Below, one piece after another: positions 40,536-52,800 of a DNA stretch of 64,000 nucleotides. Each line of letters opens with the position of its first letter. Positions within the stretch are counted from its first letter, which is position 1. Source of the DNA: Gautieria morchelliformis (taxonomy: Eukaryota > Basidiomycota > Agaricomycetes > Gomphales > Gomphaceae); NCBI GenBank assembly GCA_015179125.1, contig WHVA01000148.1, positions 62,001-126,000 of the forward strand, written 5' to 3'. Under the pieces are notes generated by a model. That model saw only the letters and a program-made list of their open reading frames with translations, made no database searches and had not been told where the DNA came from. The position numbers were made by a program, and so were the translations under genes.

Positions 40536-41225
40536 TGTTACGACTGTTCATTTCCGACTTCCGACAATCAGTTCTGCAACACCTTCCGCCCCTCCGATAT
40601 TTCCGCACCACTTTCCGCCCCTCCGTTATTTCCGACATTCTGCCCCTTGTACATTTCCCTTGTTCTTTCGACTCTATTACTCGGACCAACAGGACCCACC
40701 TCACCGTCCATCAAGACCATATATCCGGTCACCCTTGTAGTTCGTTGTCAGATATGTTTTTCCCGACCCCTTGTTCTTTGCCATTGTTCTACCTTACCCT
40801 GAACCCCCCATGTAGTCCCATTGTTCCCAATAGTTAGTTCCCACGCATTGTCTACTCGACTTCTGCTTCCTCCGGAATTTTCTTAGTACCATATCATTAC
40901 CTGTTGTCTCAGCTCTTTGTATAAAAGCCTATCATGTATGTCTGTTATTCTGCAATCAGATAATCACCTTCGATACTTGATTTCCTTCGCTCCATCTCCT
41001 GTTCTTAGCACAGCGAGTCTAGCAAGACCTCAGTCTCTCCGCCTTCCGTCTTCTGCCTTCCGCCTCAGTTCCGACTCAAGTTCCAACCAACCTCTTGTTC
41101 AGTACTTTCCGACTTCCGACTCATTTCCAAAATACCTATGACGATAGTTCATTGGGGGCGCAACCTATAAGTTGAAGCCGCTGTCCTTTCCAGTTCCGAC
41201 TTAGCGGAAATCACGATACGTAACA
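40536..41225. mobile_element. Solo LTR (family L690) in the gag remnant
   Basis: 690 bp, TGTTACGACTG to TACGTAACA, duplication GATAG (40531-40535, 41226-41230). Confidence 0.93.
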
Positions 41226-42063
41226 GATAGCCAAGACGTTGTTCGGGTGCAGGGTCAGTGTGATGTCCCTGGTCCGCCAAAGGTGCCTCACGAGGGGGAG
41301 TCAGTTGAGAACTGACTTGAGTATGGTCACTATGTACTGAATGGTGAAGACTGCGAAGAGTGCGAAGAAGCATGTGAGTGATGCGAATGAGATGAAGAAT
41401 TGTGCGAAGCAGGTGTGTGAGCCCGAGATTCCGCATGTACAGGGGTGGTATCCCTAGAGTTGAGAGGAAGTGTAGGCTGGGGGTTAGGAGGATGCTGGGC
41501 GTAGTGCATGTTGAGAAAAGGATTTGGAGTATGACTAGGCAGAGCAGGTGGCAAGTGGGGTCGTGCGAAGGGCGATTGTAATTGGAGTCCTGAAGCACCG
41601 ACAATCCGAGGGAGCCTAGAAGGATAAGGTTCTTGAAATGTGCTAGGGTTCTGTGGGCGACCGCTGGGCGAATTAGGGGCCAATAAGCGGCGTAAAGAAT
41701 TGGTACTGGGCCTGTGACTAGATATGGGAGTGCTGGCTGAAAGTGGTCGCTGAGGGGAGAAGTGCTGTTCGCCTGGAGTCAGCTGCCATTGAACGTCAAA
41801 GAGAGGAGGTGATGCGTGTTCGGGGACCGGATGGTGCGGTGTAGGCCGAGATGCAGACATGGCGACGAGGTGGGAGAAAGGCATGATGTCTTCTGTGGGG
41901 TTTTGCGAAGGGAATGAGGCGGAAGCTGTTCGCCTCTGGAGTGGTGCTGGAGTAGGAACTGGACCTGTAGAGCGAGTTCTATGGACAACAGGGTTTTCTT
42001 GTTGTGTAGATGACATGAAAAATAGGGGAATGCTTTTGACTGTAGCTGTTAGTTCAATTATAC

Positions 42064-43324
42064 TGTCAATATTGGGTTTTAGGCGTTAATATCGTGTATT
42101 AGTGAACACAGTGAATGCCCAAATAACTTGTGCAAATAAGTATGCCGTTCGGCGAATAGGTGAACCAATAAATGTTCACAAGATAAGAGGGTTGCCCGAA
42201 CGGAGCTCGCCCTATCTACAGTCATAGCGAAATGGCCCGTGGCACTTGACGATGTAACGTGCAAGGGCTGTCTAAGTAGCAACAATCCCTTCACCGGTGA
42301 AGGTGCTCCTTCGGAGCCCTTCGCCAACAGCACAGAAAATAGTTCGAAGGCTAAGGTAACGAAGATGAAGTATGAGAACTCACCAGTGATACCTAAGTCC
42401 TCTGCTGGTCGAAGATAGAAATCTCCAAGAGAAGGCTCAAGATGATGATCACAGCGAGGTCAAGTTTGCACAAGATGGACAACATATGATAATTGAACTG
42501 GGGAATATACATGTGAATGCAAACTACTTATATCGAATGCTTGTAAGGTATCAGCGAATAGGAAAGAGGCTGTCACGAGTCAGGGTTGGATAGGGGTGCA
42601 CAGTTGTGATACAACATAGATGAAATAAACATACAATAGAGTGAGAGAAGAGGGAGAACATGAAACGACGGAGAGTAAAGGTAGCGAAGGCACCTATGTA
42701 CAAAATCATGTCTTGGGGCCCACATATACACCGCCCTGCACGGGTTCTTCATCTACTGGGTTGATCCCACACGACCTACGGGTAGGACGTCCCGTGAATG
42801 CACCCTGCTCATATGAACACCAAAAGGGGGTTGGATCGAGAAGCTGATGGAGCTACTGACGAGCCATCATGCCGGGTAGGGATGTCGATCGTGTTTTGAT
42901 GGTGTGCCTGCTAGCGAATGATGCGAGCAGCAAATGGCCGTTCGGCAAAATGCGAAGAAGGGCGAATGGAGATGACATAGGGGAGGAGTGGTCAAGGTGG
43001 AGGGCGGAGCCAAGCAAACACGGGGGAGGAGTGGCGAAAGGGGAAATGGGGATAACAAGGTGCAGGAAATACACAAGTCATGACAATCCGATCATAGGAA
43101 CACCATCGAAAGAGGGTTGAGCGGAGGATGTGATAGGCCCAGCGATGACTACCAAGTCGGTCCAAAGACGTTGATCGCGCTTTTGACGGCGTGGCTATGC
43201 TAAATGGCGTGAACAGCGAAGATCGGTCACCAAACACGGAAAGGGTAATCGGAACGAACACGGAGGTGGAGTGGGGAATGGGAGAACAGAGCATCTGAGT
43301 ATGGGAAATAAATGTGTCATGACA
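42064..43324 (-). mobile_element. LTR (family L1280) next to the gag remnant
   Basis: 1261 bp, TGTCAATATTGGG to GTGTCATGACA, clearly related to 14122-15399. Its flanks do not match (TATAC on the left, TCACC on the right), so it is not a clean solo LTR. On the - strand it ends 47 bp before the gag start at 42016, as a 5' LTR would. Its other side abuts a copia pol region, which is cut there. Confidence 0.75.
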
Positions 43325-45384
43325 TCACCCTCCCTCATGTATGTTATGCCATACTCCTTCATGCATAGTAGATAACAGAAAATTATTTTTGTGGCCTCCC
43401 AGTGAGTGGCATCCGTTTGGATGTGTACTGTGCACACTTGTTGATGGCATAGGTGATGTCGGGTCTTGTTGATATGGCACAGCAGTTAAGGCTACTGATT
43501 ATCGAGGTGTAGGTGAAGTCAACGGTGACATTGGGGGAAGTGGAGATGCGTAGCTCGACATTGTGGTCCATAGGTGAACTTACGGCATGTCCTGCTGTGA
43601 TTTCAAATCATTTAGCAATGGTGTTTATGAAGGCTGGTTGGGATATGTGTATAGTACTGATGTCATGATCTCTGACGATCTGGATTCTGAGTAGTCATGT
43701 CGGGTTGCCTAGATCCTGGATGTCGAAGCTTCCCTTAATGTCAGATACCATCCTTTCCATCACGGCTGGTGAGTTTGATGCGAGGAGACCGTCCTGTCTG
43801 ACTCTTCCTCTCTGAACCCCATCTTCTCCATTTCTCCCTTCAATTTCCCGTGCCACACCCTCCCCGATTGTTTCAATCCATATATTCCCTTTTTCAGCTT
43901 GCATACCATGCCTTCCTCCCCTGGCCTCATGAAACCCTCCGGTTGTTTCACGTATACCTCGTCCTCTAACCTCCTGTTCAGATATGCCCCTTCATGTCCA
44001 CCTGTCACAATTCTAGGTTGTATTTGCTTGCCAGGGCCAGGATCATTTGGATGGATGTGAGTCTGATCGTGGGGGAGTATGTTTCCTGGTAGTTGACCCC
44101 TGAGACTTGTGAGTAGCCCTGTGCGACAAGTTGTGACTTGAACTTATCCACTTCTCCCTGATTATAGCTTTTTACTCGATACATCCACCTGCTCCCCACT
44201 ATGTTTGCGTCTGTTGGTTTCTCCGTCAACACCTGTGTGGTAACCCATCAGCGTGTTGTATTCTTCTTTGCATGCTTTCCTCCACTTCTCCATGTTCTCT
44301 GACTTCATCGCCTCTTTATAGCTTCCCAGTTCATCCTCCGCCAGTACCACAAATGCTCTTTCAGTCTCCTCAAGTTCTATCCTTCCATATGCCATTGCCG
44401 CTACCTTTGTAAGCATTGCTGTGTGCCTCTTCCCTCTCCCGTATTCAGTGTTTGATGTGTCCATCCATGGTCCCTTGGAGAATTCTTTGGGGGCCGTCTC
44501 CTCCTTTTCCTCTGCCTCTTCACTGACTTTTACCTCTCTGTTGTGATTTTCTTCTTTTCCCTCAGGTTCGGCTTCTGTGTCGAAGCTCTCCACATGTGAC
44601 TGCCACCCTCTGCCTTCTAATGCCGCCTCTATCTCCTCCTCCTCGTCTGAATCTTCGTTGAGCGTAGTTTCAATTAACGGTGTCATCTCATTGTCTTCCC
44701 CATGGGTATCTTCGTTCGTGGGTATGGGGTGTTGGATGAAAGTGAGGACTTTGCCATTGACTACCCAGAGGGAAGGGGTGTTGTCATCGTCGATGGAGTG
44801 GATCATGGTGCACTCGATTTGTTTCAGTTCATTGAATATAACGTCCCTGGATTTCATTAGTGTTCAGGTGCGAGGTATCCACACCTTGTATGCTTTCAAG
44901 TCATTGAAGTATCTGACAAATATTCCTTCGATTGACTTGAAATCTCCCTTCTTCCTGGTGGCTTTAGGTATCATAGCCCAGCACTTCGATCCATATGTGC
45001 CCAACCAATCGAGTCTAGGTCTTGTGCCCCAGAGGCTTTGTATGGGGATTGTCAAGTCTGTCTTGGAGTAGGCGGTTTTTGACGAAATTTACTGTGTGTG
45101 TGCTTGATACCCAGAAACAATTCGTTAACCCTGTGTTGTGCTGTGGTGTCAATGTGCCTTCCATGAGCGTCCTGTTATATCACTCTGCTATGCCATTATG
45201 TTCAGGAGTGTGTGGCGTAGTGGTCTCGTGGATGATACCAAGTTCTTTGCACAGACTGGTGAATTCTCTTCCCATGTATTCTCCTCCATTGTCTGTTCTG
45301 ATCCTCCTTACATCCTCCCCTCTCTGCTTCTTTAGCCATGCGATGTAGTTCTTGAAGGAATTTGTGATGGTACCACATTCTTTA

Positions 45385-46927
45385 TTTTGGAATATAATGT
45401 CAACCAGTGCCTTGAACAAGTGAAATATATTGCTTAGTGGTCGAAACCACTATATTCGCCTCTCTTCTGTGTGCTGACTAAGCCTATCGAGGCGCGTCCA
45501 GCACTGATGCAAGAGGGTCACGTGACCGTGTCGACAGAAGATTGGTGTCGATCCAAAGAATAGTCAGATCAAAAGTGTTCGCTTTTGAGGGAGTATAGAG
45601 TAAACAGTGATAGTAAACCCTCGACAAAGATTTAGAATAAACTATCAAGATCTGAGTTCTGTAGCTATCAAACAAGACTACAGTAATTTCAGGAGGCAGA
45701 AATAATCGATTCTGGATAATTTCGTTCATACATTCGTGCTAGCTATTTATACTATTTTAGTAGTAACTACCAGTACTCAAGATATTGGACAGATGGGTCG
45801 AAAAGCTGTTTGTAACTAAGGAGTGACTAATTTATAGTCATAAAGTCATGGGGTGATGGGGATGATGTTAGGATTGTCTGGGCTTTGGAATAGAGATCTG
45901 TACCTAGTATACAAAGCCCCTGTCCACATGATGTTGAGATAGTAATCAGTCAGTCGTGTCATGGAGCTCGAATAGAAAAATGGAACTATATCTGCCCTGC
46001 CTAGCATAAATGCTAGGCTTGGTGATGGGGCCGCTGTCTCTGTGCCTTTTCTGTGGGGCAGCTAATTGAGTATGTTGGGTGCATTCATGCTCCTGCACCA
46101 AAATCAAGCATAATATATTCAATTCATTGTATGGTGTTTCAATTTCTTCTCATATTGTTCTTGTACCATGCATTCACCTCTCTGGCTATTTTCGAAATTT
46201 TCCAGTCACTCCTTATCTCTCCATTTCATTTTGTTATTCCTATATTCACAGGCGGCTGCACCCAGCGGAGTTTGAAATGACTTCGACGCGCGAGCTCTTG
46301 ACCGCTAAAGGGCCGGGTGCTTGTATATGCCTTCTGAGACAGGATATACTCCTCTCTCAGTGACAATAAATTCACTGAGAGAGGCGAGTAGTATTCTTTG
46401 CATTTCCATAGCATGTTGACTGAAAATCATGTAGTGAATTTAATTCTAGGTACTGTACTAATATATAAGTGACAACAAATTCACTGAGAGAGTGAATTTA
46501 ATTCTAGCTTTCCAAGAACTCTACCGAAACTTCCCTGCCATAACCCCTAGTTGCATACAGAGTATGTGTGCTGTGGATGACATTCTCAAGTCACTCCACA
46601 GCACCCTATATTCCTGCGCAGTCTATTTGTCCTCTGCAGCGTTTGGTGCCCGCACCTGCTCGGTGCCTGTGGCCTGCACCTATCGACGTGATGGCCGATG
46701 TCATCACTCGATAGGCGGGCCGTCCCTGATCGACCGCATGTGGTCGATGCTCGAACTTCTGTATATTACCCGATCTATGGGTAATATAGCATATCGTAAA
46801 TTCATATAGTCGTCATCTGTGCCGATGTCCGTCGTAAATATAATTTCTGTTTCTTTTTCTTTCTTTATTAGTTTTTCTTATATATATATGAATGATTTGA
46901 GATGAGGTAGTTGCGTTTAACACAACA
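45385..46927. mobile_element. Solo LTR (family L1050) in the copia integrase, carrying a nested LTR
   Basis: Starts TTTTGGAATATAATG, ends TTAACACAACA, duplication CTTTA (45380-45384, 46928-46932). 1543 bp including a nested 487-bp LTR. The sister copy without it is at 54383-55433 (1051 bp), about 97 percent alike by eye. Contains the E-box palindrome at 45516-45527. Confidence 0.9.
46073..46559 (+). mobile_element. Solo LTR (family Lc495) nested in the L1050 LTR
   Basis: 487 bp, TGTTGGGTGCATTC to GTTGCATACA, duplication GAGTA (46068-46072, 46560-46564). Opposite orientation to the copia element at 19451. More diverged than the others. The empty site is seen at about 55070. Confidence 0.88.
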
Positions 46928-48470
46928 CTTTATTCTTCAGAAAGTCAATGTTGACGTATCTTGTTGCGTGATCAATCCAGGTGATGAAGTATCTATAACC
47001 TCCGACTGATGTTTCAAATGGACCGCATATATATGATGATATTATGTCTCTCATGCTCTTCAGGAGTTCCTCAACGTGTTTGAAAGGGGATCGAGTCTGT
47101 TTCCCAAAAAGGACAGTTAGCACATGGACTTGGCATCTGGTTTGTGTTAAGCTCTGGGATCCCTACGCCAGTCTGTTTCTTTTGCATCTTTTCAATTATC
47201 AATATAATGGTGTGTGCTAATCTGTGATTCCATAGGTTGAGCTCGTTGGGTTCGTTTGAGTAAGCGACTGTCTCCTTTTCTGTCTTCGTCAATGGCTGAG
47301 CCATGTAGGTGAAGAGGTTGTTGACTTTTGTTCCCCTGGATATGGCTTCACTGTCCATCAGAAGGGAAGTATCTGTTTTGCTGAAGATCACATCAACAAT
47401 AGCTGATGTTACTTGCCCTACTGATAGGAGGTTCGTGTTCAATTTTCAGACAATAATGACATCTGAGAGTGAGGGCGAGTCAGGGGATTCTTGTATGTGT
47501 GTCACTTTGGATTGTGATCCGGATTGTGCCTTTCTGATTGGCCTTGAATGTGTCACCGCTGGACATCTCGATTGATATGGTGGCCGTGGGGTGTAGTTCT
47601 TTGAATAGCTCAATGTTCCCACATAAGTGACTGGATGCTTCGGAGTCTATGAGCCACGTGTGTATGTCATGACCTATTGCTGATAGTGCTGATGTGTTGG
47701 TGGATAGAACAATGCTGTTAGCCTTCAATCTGTGCATCATAATGATGTCATTCCTTGGTACATTTGCGAATCTGGCCAAGTCAGTGTTTCCCGGTTGCTG
47801 ATCCTGAGGGGGTGGGGCCAGCCTGCCCTGCCCGTCTGGATCGTTCTTGCTCGTTGTTCCTCTGTGAGTGTTTTCCCCCCTTCTCCATGTTCCTTGGGGT
47901 GCGAGTCCACCTCCAGGCATGCAGCATCTGGCTGCGGAGTGGGTAGGCTTTCCACAGTTATTGCAGTGAAAGCTTTCTCCTCCATAGCTCTGTTGTTGCG
48001 AGGGTCTGTTTTGATATGTGGGTACCTTGTTGCTGATTGCTCTTGGGACAGGGTTGTTGGGGTGCCTTGGCGGTCTGGACTGTGTGATGAATGCTGTGGC
48101 TGCCTGCGTGGATACCTCAATGGCTCCCAGGTCAGCTTTGTGAGCTTCCAGCCTCTCCTCAATTTCGTCCGGACTCAGTGCTATCATGCATATGGTTTGT
48201 GTGATGGTCCTCCAAGACTCTGGCACGTGTCTGAGGATAGTAGCCGTGTGAGTAGAATCAGCTATGTTTTCACCCATTTTTGACAACTGATTCCTGTATT
48301 CCTACATCACAGTGATATATGCCGAGACCGATTGTCCCTCGGTCATGTGGTAATTCTTGTACCTGGTCCTGACTATGCTGATTTTGCTCAGATCGGTGGA
48401 TTTGAACTTTCTTGTCAGAACCTTCCATGCTTTTTAGCACTTGTTGGTCATGTCGATTGCCATTTGGAGC

Positions 48471-49838
48471 TGTTTTGGAACCCTTCATGACTTTGGTGTT
48501 ATTGCTAACACTTCAATCTATCAGAACGTGTCGTTTACGAGACTCAAAGAATATTAAACAATGCTGCAGCACAACTCCGGAAATAATTTAATATTTGTAC
48601 CTTGGTTGCAATCCATGTAAGAACTAGTCCAAGTTAATATGGATGGAAGGCAATGCGTTTCTTAGCAGCACTGAGCAATAAACTAAAAGACTGTAGGTTC
48701 AAGGACACTATCGGAGTCCAAGTGTATTCCAAAATATAAAGGAATGTACTTAGCAGGCGAGTTTATAAATGGATTGCCCTGATAATCTACCAGCGCACAG
48801 CAATAAAACGAGGGATGAGTTTTGTGAACAAAGCAACTTGTGAAAGTCTCTAATCAGGAAAATCGACTGACTAGATCGTCTTGGGTATTGGAGTGGGAAT
48901 GGCAAGACTTTCAATTGACAGACTCACTCTGTAGAATTACACCCGGAGGATTAGTCCAAGTGGCTAAGCAGCAAAGTAACTACTTAACAAGGAATTAGAC
49001 ACTAAAGTAAGTGAATAACCCTGGCTGGGATTAGCAGCTTAGTAAGATGCAATTCACACAAGGTCATGTGTAGGATAGAAGATGGGTAGACTGGCTGATG
49101 AAAGGCAGGCAAAAAGGGCCTCCTTTTATATTGTATTGTACAGGCGCTTAACTAAGCGGTAGGACCTTCTATCTATTAATGGAATGGGGGAATGAGTCAC
49201 GAAGAAGCTTTCAGAATGTGTGGGAAGGTTCTGTCTGACTCATAATGACTCACAGTGACTTGAAATGACTCCTACTGGTGACTCCACTAGGTTTTCCACC
49301 AATCAGGGCTTGATTAGTCATGAATGAGTCATTAATTGGACTCATGTGATTCATGACAGCTTGAGTGAGTCATGTGCGTGCATGTGACTCACCAAGGTGT
49401 GCATGAGTCGGTTGAGTCATTGAGGCTGTACAAGCAAATGCCTAGGCTTTTCAAACTCAGAGGCTGAGTCTGAAGGAGCCACCTGACCGGATTTGTGGGT
49501 GACCGCAGGTGCACAAGCCGCAAGCGTCTGGTCGGAGTTTGAAATCGGAAGTCCGAAACAGAGTTGTGGGGGCATGTGTATCCACAACTCTGCTGCACAG
49601 AAATAAGTGAGTTTGAGTGAAGACAGCCTCGGAAAAATAGGCAAAATTCATAGATAATTAGAGGGATGTTTGAATAGGCCTTATGAGGATAGTAGACATT
49701 ATTATGATGGCGATAATTGGTTATTTTAAAGGCCTTTGATGCAGACTACAAAGTTACAGAAAAGAGACAGTTGAAGGCTGGTTGAACAGCTTGAGCCGAG
49801 ACCATATAGTATGCTGGTTGAACAGCAGTTCCCATACA
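48471..49838. mobile_element. Solo LTR of 1368 bp in the copia gag region
   Basis: TGTTTTGGAACCC to TTCCCATACA, duplication GGAGC (48466-48470, 49839-49843). It contains many GACTCA/TGAGTCA words (about 49190-49430), which resemble AP-1/GCN4-type sites. No coding sequence. No second copy in the window. Confidence 0.85.
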
Positions 49839-50199
49839 GGAGCTCCGGTGATATGCAGAGTAGGATTTGGCTGTAAGCAACATTATTTTTGTCATCCCAT
49901 TCATCTTGACATTGTGCTAGGGTGGCGTTGTCGATTGTGTTGGTCCCGGTGATAGTCATCTCTTGGTTAGCGGCGGTGGGGTAAGGGTCTGTAATGTGAT
50001 GATTTTGTATAGTCCTCTGTCCCTGGCCATTGCTAACAGTTCCCTCTTCCAGGACATCCAATTGTCCTTGCCCAACTTTGGCTTTATGTCTTGGAACTTG
50101 TGGATGTTGTGTTTTGTAGTTATGTGAGTCAATACCATTGCTTGAGCCATGGTAAAGATCAGTGAGACTTTTAATCTGACAAAGTATCTAGATTGGAAG

Positions 50200-50400
50200 T
50201 GTTATGGTTTGATAGATATATGATTCAAGCTCTCAAGTAAAGCTGAATCGAGAGTGGGTTTGAAGGACAAAGGTCTGAGGGGTTTTTCATTGAGATTGTA
50301 TGCAGAAAATAGAGAATACGCAGGTATGTATGCGTCGAGACAAATAGGTTCTTGGAAGAACTCCTTTTGCACTCCGACCGCCACCATTGCTGGGGCGCAT
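50200..50400. repeat. LTR-like start bordering the copia leader
   Basis: TGTTATGGTTTGATAG begins here, 50 bp outside the gag start, in the place of the copia 5' LTR. It then shares ATATGATTCAAGCT and AAAGCTGAATC with 51312-51345. It is cut at about 50400 by the LINE fragment. Confidence 0.5.
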
Positions 50401-51294
50401 TTTCAGTTCTTCCCTTATTTCTCTTACTTCCTCTTATATTCCCATAAATATCTTAGTAGTTACATCTACCGAACGTTCTCTGCACACCTAAACCGCGAAG
50501 GCCCGGCCCGATGTTGAATGATGCGTCGACTGGCAGGTCGAAGGGCAGAAACACGCCCACGTCATGAGCGGCAGCACCACCGACCATGGCACAGGTGAGG
50601 CTAGATGCTCAGGGTCGCATCCAGCTTAGGATGGCGGCAGGCCCAGCGCGAGAGAAACAGGCTGAGCCAACAAGACGTCCCAAGAGCACGAGCGAGAAAA
50701 AGGCGCCCACCCGAGTCACCACCAGGGGAGCAGCGGCAGACGAGGAGGCACTCACTAGCGAGGAGATTAGAGACTTACCAGGGCAGGAGATAGGGAATGC
50801 AGAAGAAGGTAAGCTTTACCTTGAACGAACATTGCTGACAATACCCGGCGAGCCCTGGACGGTCGGCGGGCTGTCCACCGCCATGCTCCAGGTTTTGACG
50901 CAATACAAGGGTGTGCCACGCCAAGCGATAAACACGATCAGATCCATCGCTTTCGTGATGGAGGCGGTTGAGGATGACGCCAGATGTGAGCGGCTAGTGG
51001 GTCAAGTCAAAGCGACACTTGCAGCAGAGGGAAATGCGCTCTCGGCCAAGATCATAAAGGCCACTGCGCTCCTCGATAGGGCAGCCTCGGCAGCAGAGGA
51101 TGCAGCCAGATGTCTAATCGGGTCACTGAGGACGCGGCGGCGGTAATCCAAACCATACAGGCCGCGTTTAGCACAGTTGCCAGCTCGGCATCCCAGCTCA
51201 GCGAAACCTCGACCACATACAGGGATGCCATAATGAAAGTCTCGATGGCGGCACAGCAGACACAGGTCAACGCTGATAAGAGATGCTCCGTGTA
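50401..51294 (+). mobile_element. LINE fragment: 5' UTR and start of ORF1
   Basis: A LINE 5' part on the + strand. It precedes and includes an ORF1 start at 50586. It ends where LTR-like DNA begins at 51295. It belongs to the same broad family as the LINE at 56286-62620, but it holds the ORF1 N-terminal part that is missing there. Confidence 0.55.
50586..51146 (+). CDS. LINE ORF1, N-terminal part
   Basis: 186 residues: MAQVRLDAQGRIQLRMAAG, a basic linker, then YLERTLLTIPGEPWTVGGL, LQVLTQYKGVPRQAINTIRS and IAFVMEAVEDDARCERLV, which I recall from basidiomycete LINE ORF1 proteins (RNA-binding, before the zinc knuckles). The frame shifts near 51110-51140, and an overlapping frame (51110-51301) continues with an Ala/Ser/Thr-rich helix (AAVIQTIQAAFSTVASSASQ). 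No knuckle region follows, so it is a truncated copy. Confidence 0.55.
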   Translation: MAQVRLDAQGRIQLRMAAGPAREKQAEPTRRPKSTSEKKAPTRVTTRGAAADEEALTSEEIRDLPGQEIGNAEEGKLYLERTLLTIPGEPWTVGGLSTAMLQVLTQYKGVPRQAINTIRSIAFVMEAVEDDARCERLVGQVKATLAAEGNALSAKIIKATALLDRAASAAEDAARCLIGSLRTRRR

Positions 51295-52024
51295 TGTTTA
51301 GACTTCGTGTAGAAATATGATTCAAGCTTTGAAGAAAGCTGAATCAAATAGAGGTCGAATTGTTGAGAGAGCTGCATGTACTATGGAATGTGTATCTGAC
51401 TATGAGAACTACTTCGATTTGGAATCTTGAAATGATGGGGAGGATAAACTTCTATTATTACTACTGAACAATTACAATGTTTGGTAACTGTTATTTAGTG
51501 TTAGAAATGATATTGAGAATAATTGATTTAATCTCTTGGATGTGAGATAAATCGAGTGAGATTTTGAAGTAGACAGGTATATCTGCGCGCACAATAAGTA
51601 TGCGTGTCTTATGAGCAGTGTCGACTAAAAACTCTACTACTGTGTAAGGGGTGAAACGAAGTGTTATTCCACTACTCTTTAATTGTACACGAGACTAGAT
51701 ATTTATTGTATGTCGACGGTACTTGGCGGTCGGGAATTAATGGTGCTATACTACAGAAGTGATAGAATGGGGCGAACGGCCCATAACTATTGATAGGGGG
51801 GTCGATGCAGGTCATACGGGTTGGACTTGGAGATGGAGCGTAAAACAGGATGTGGAGACGGGTTTCGGTGAGGGATAGGGGGCATAGTCTGGGTATGGGC
51901 AGGGTTGGCTCGACGCGTCACGCCCCTTGATGGGGTCACGTGACTGATGGAAAGTAATCGACTGGGACGGGTTCGGTGGTCTTGGAAGGGGTTTTCTGGG
52001 TGTTCTGGATCGTCAAATCCCTTG
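51295..52024. repeat. LTR-like DNA, limits unclear
   Basis: Starts TGTTTAGACTTCGTGTAG and shares words with 50200-50400 (ATATGATTCAAGCT, AAAGCTGAATC) and with the L1050 LTR (GGTCACGTGAC, GACGCGTCACG). No matching duplication found, so the right end is a guess. Confidence 0.35.
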
Positions 52025-52112
52025 GTACGTGTCCCTGTGATGCCGCTTATATTGCCACCCTGGTACGTCCTACATCCTTGACCCTTTTTTTGACCTGAAT
52101 TCTTTGCTACAG

Positions 52113-52277
52113 GTTTACTTTGCGCTCAGCTCCCAGGAAGTGTTCAGCGCTGGAGGGGGAGAAAATGAGTTTGATTACTATGAGTTCTACCAAGGACTTG
52201 TGGCCACACTCGAGGAAGAGTTTTCCTCCGAGGATCGCTCTCAGGTGATAGAAGGGTGGAATAGGTATGAATTGTGA
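52113..52277 (+). pseudogene. Orphan exon-like stretch (possibly DUF6698-like)
   Basis: After TTCTTTGCTACAG (acceptor-like), 54 residues are open to a TGA: YFALSSQEVFSAGGGENEF, DYYEFYQGLVATLEEEF and SQVIEGWNRYEL. The acidic, aromatic-rich text and the F-ALSS pattern recall the C-terminal end of DUF6698 proteins of basidiomycetes, but this is from memory and weak. A possible donor GTACGT (52025) would give an 88-nt intron. No upstream exon recognised. Confidence 0.35.
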
Positions 52278-52800
52278 TATCTACTGGTCCGTTGTCGTCG
52301 ATGTCCAAGTCCCAACTGAGGGGGCCTGACCCCTGAGTGTGCAGCACACTCAGGAGTTAGTGTGCTCAGTGATATAGTATATCCATCCCGGAAGGTTCTT
52401 GCATCAGGGAAAAGGGTAACCGTAAATGCCTGAAAGCCCGAGGTTATTAATTTTCATACGCTTTCGAGCACTCTATATTTGCGGAACACTATCCAGAGCG
52501 CTCTGGACTATAGGACCCTGGGACCTAGTCTCCATCGCGTCACGCGTGAGTGGCCGGCTCTATAGTCTCAGTGCTTGTTCGCGATACCTAATTGTTCCTT
52601 TTGACTGATGGCTTTGGCTATACATCCCTTGAGGTGCGCTCTCCTGGTGCAGTAATTCTAACCACTCACACAGCCTACAGGCTGAGTTGGAGCATAGCTT
52701 CTCGCCCTCTAGATCCGCATCTGCCGCGGACACACTTTCCTGGAGAACACTGGCAACAGGCGCATGAGATTCAGATGAGTTGGCACCTCGGACAGGATGT
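52278..52800. other. Unassigned stretch
   Basis: No coding frame recognised. Contains ATCCCGGAAGGTTCTTGC near 52385, a word that returns in the hairpin at 53483-53537. Confidence 0.3.

Larger units (their letters stand above)
39111..42016 (-). mobile_element. Ty3/gypsy gag-only remnant, split by a solo LTR
   Basis: On the - strand. The right part (42016-41330 and on) is a Ser/Pro/His-rich leader, MSSTQQENPVVHRTR. After the inserted LTR comes a stretch of PFAGQP/QIPAPPGGPAP repeats (40519-40000), then a capsid-like region with IFTGKEPRLLRTFLASC, LIWWQPFL and FVDELNRLFG (about 39950-39600). This is the gag of basidiomycete gypsy elements. I see no protease or pol. It looks like the left end was lost. 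A fossil, broken a few times. Confidence 0.75.
43325..50199 (-). mobile_element. Ty1/copia element, badly broken, with inserted solo LTRs
   Basis: Coding parts run right to left on the - strand: gag start near 50150, gag core and zinc knuckle CNNCGKPTHSAARC with the protease region (48290-47480), integrase N-part (47440-46930), integrase core with TDNGGEYMGREF (45419-45180), linker and RT (44860-43700, with KQPEGFMRPGEEG and YGLKQSGRVW), and RNase H side (to 43383). It is interrupted by solo LTRs at 45385-46927 and 48471-49838, each with target duplications, and is cut on the left at 43324. Many other breaks. It is from a different lineage than the element at 19451-24698. Confidence 0.8.
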
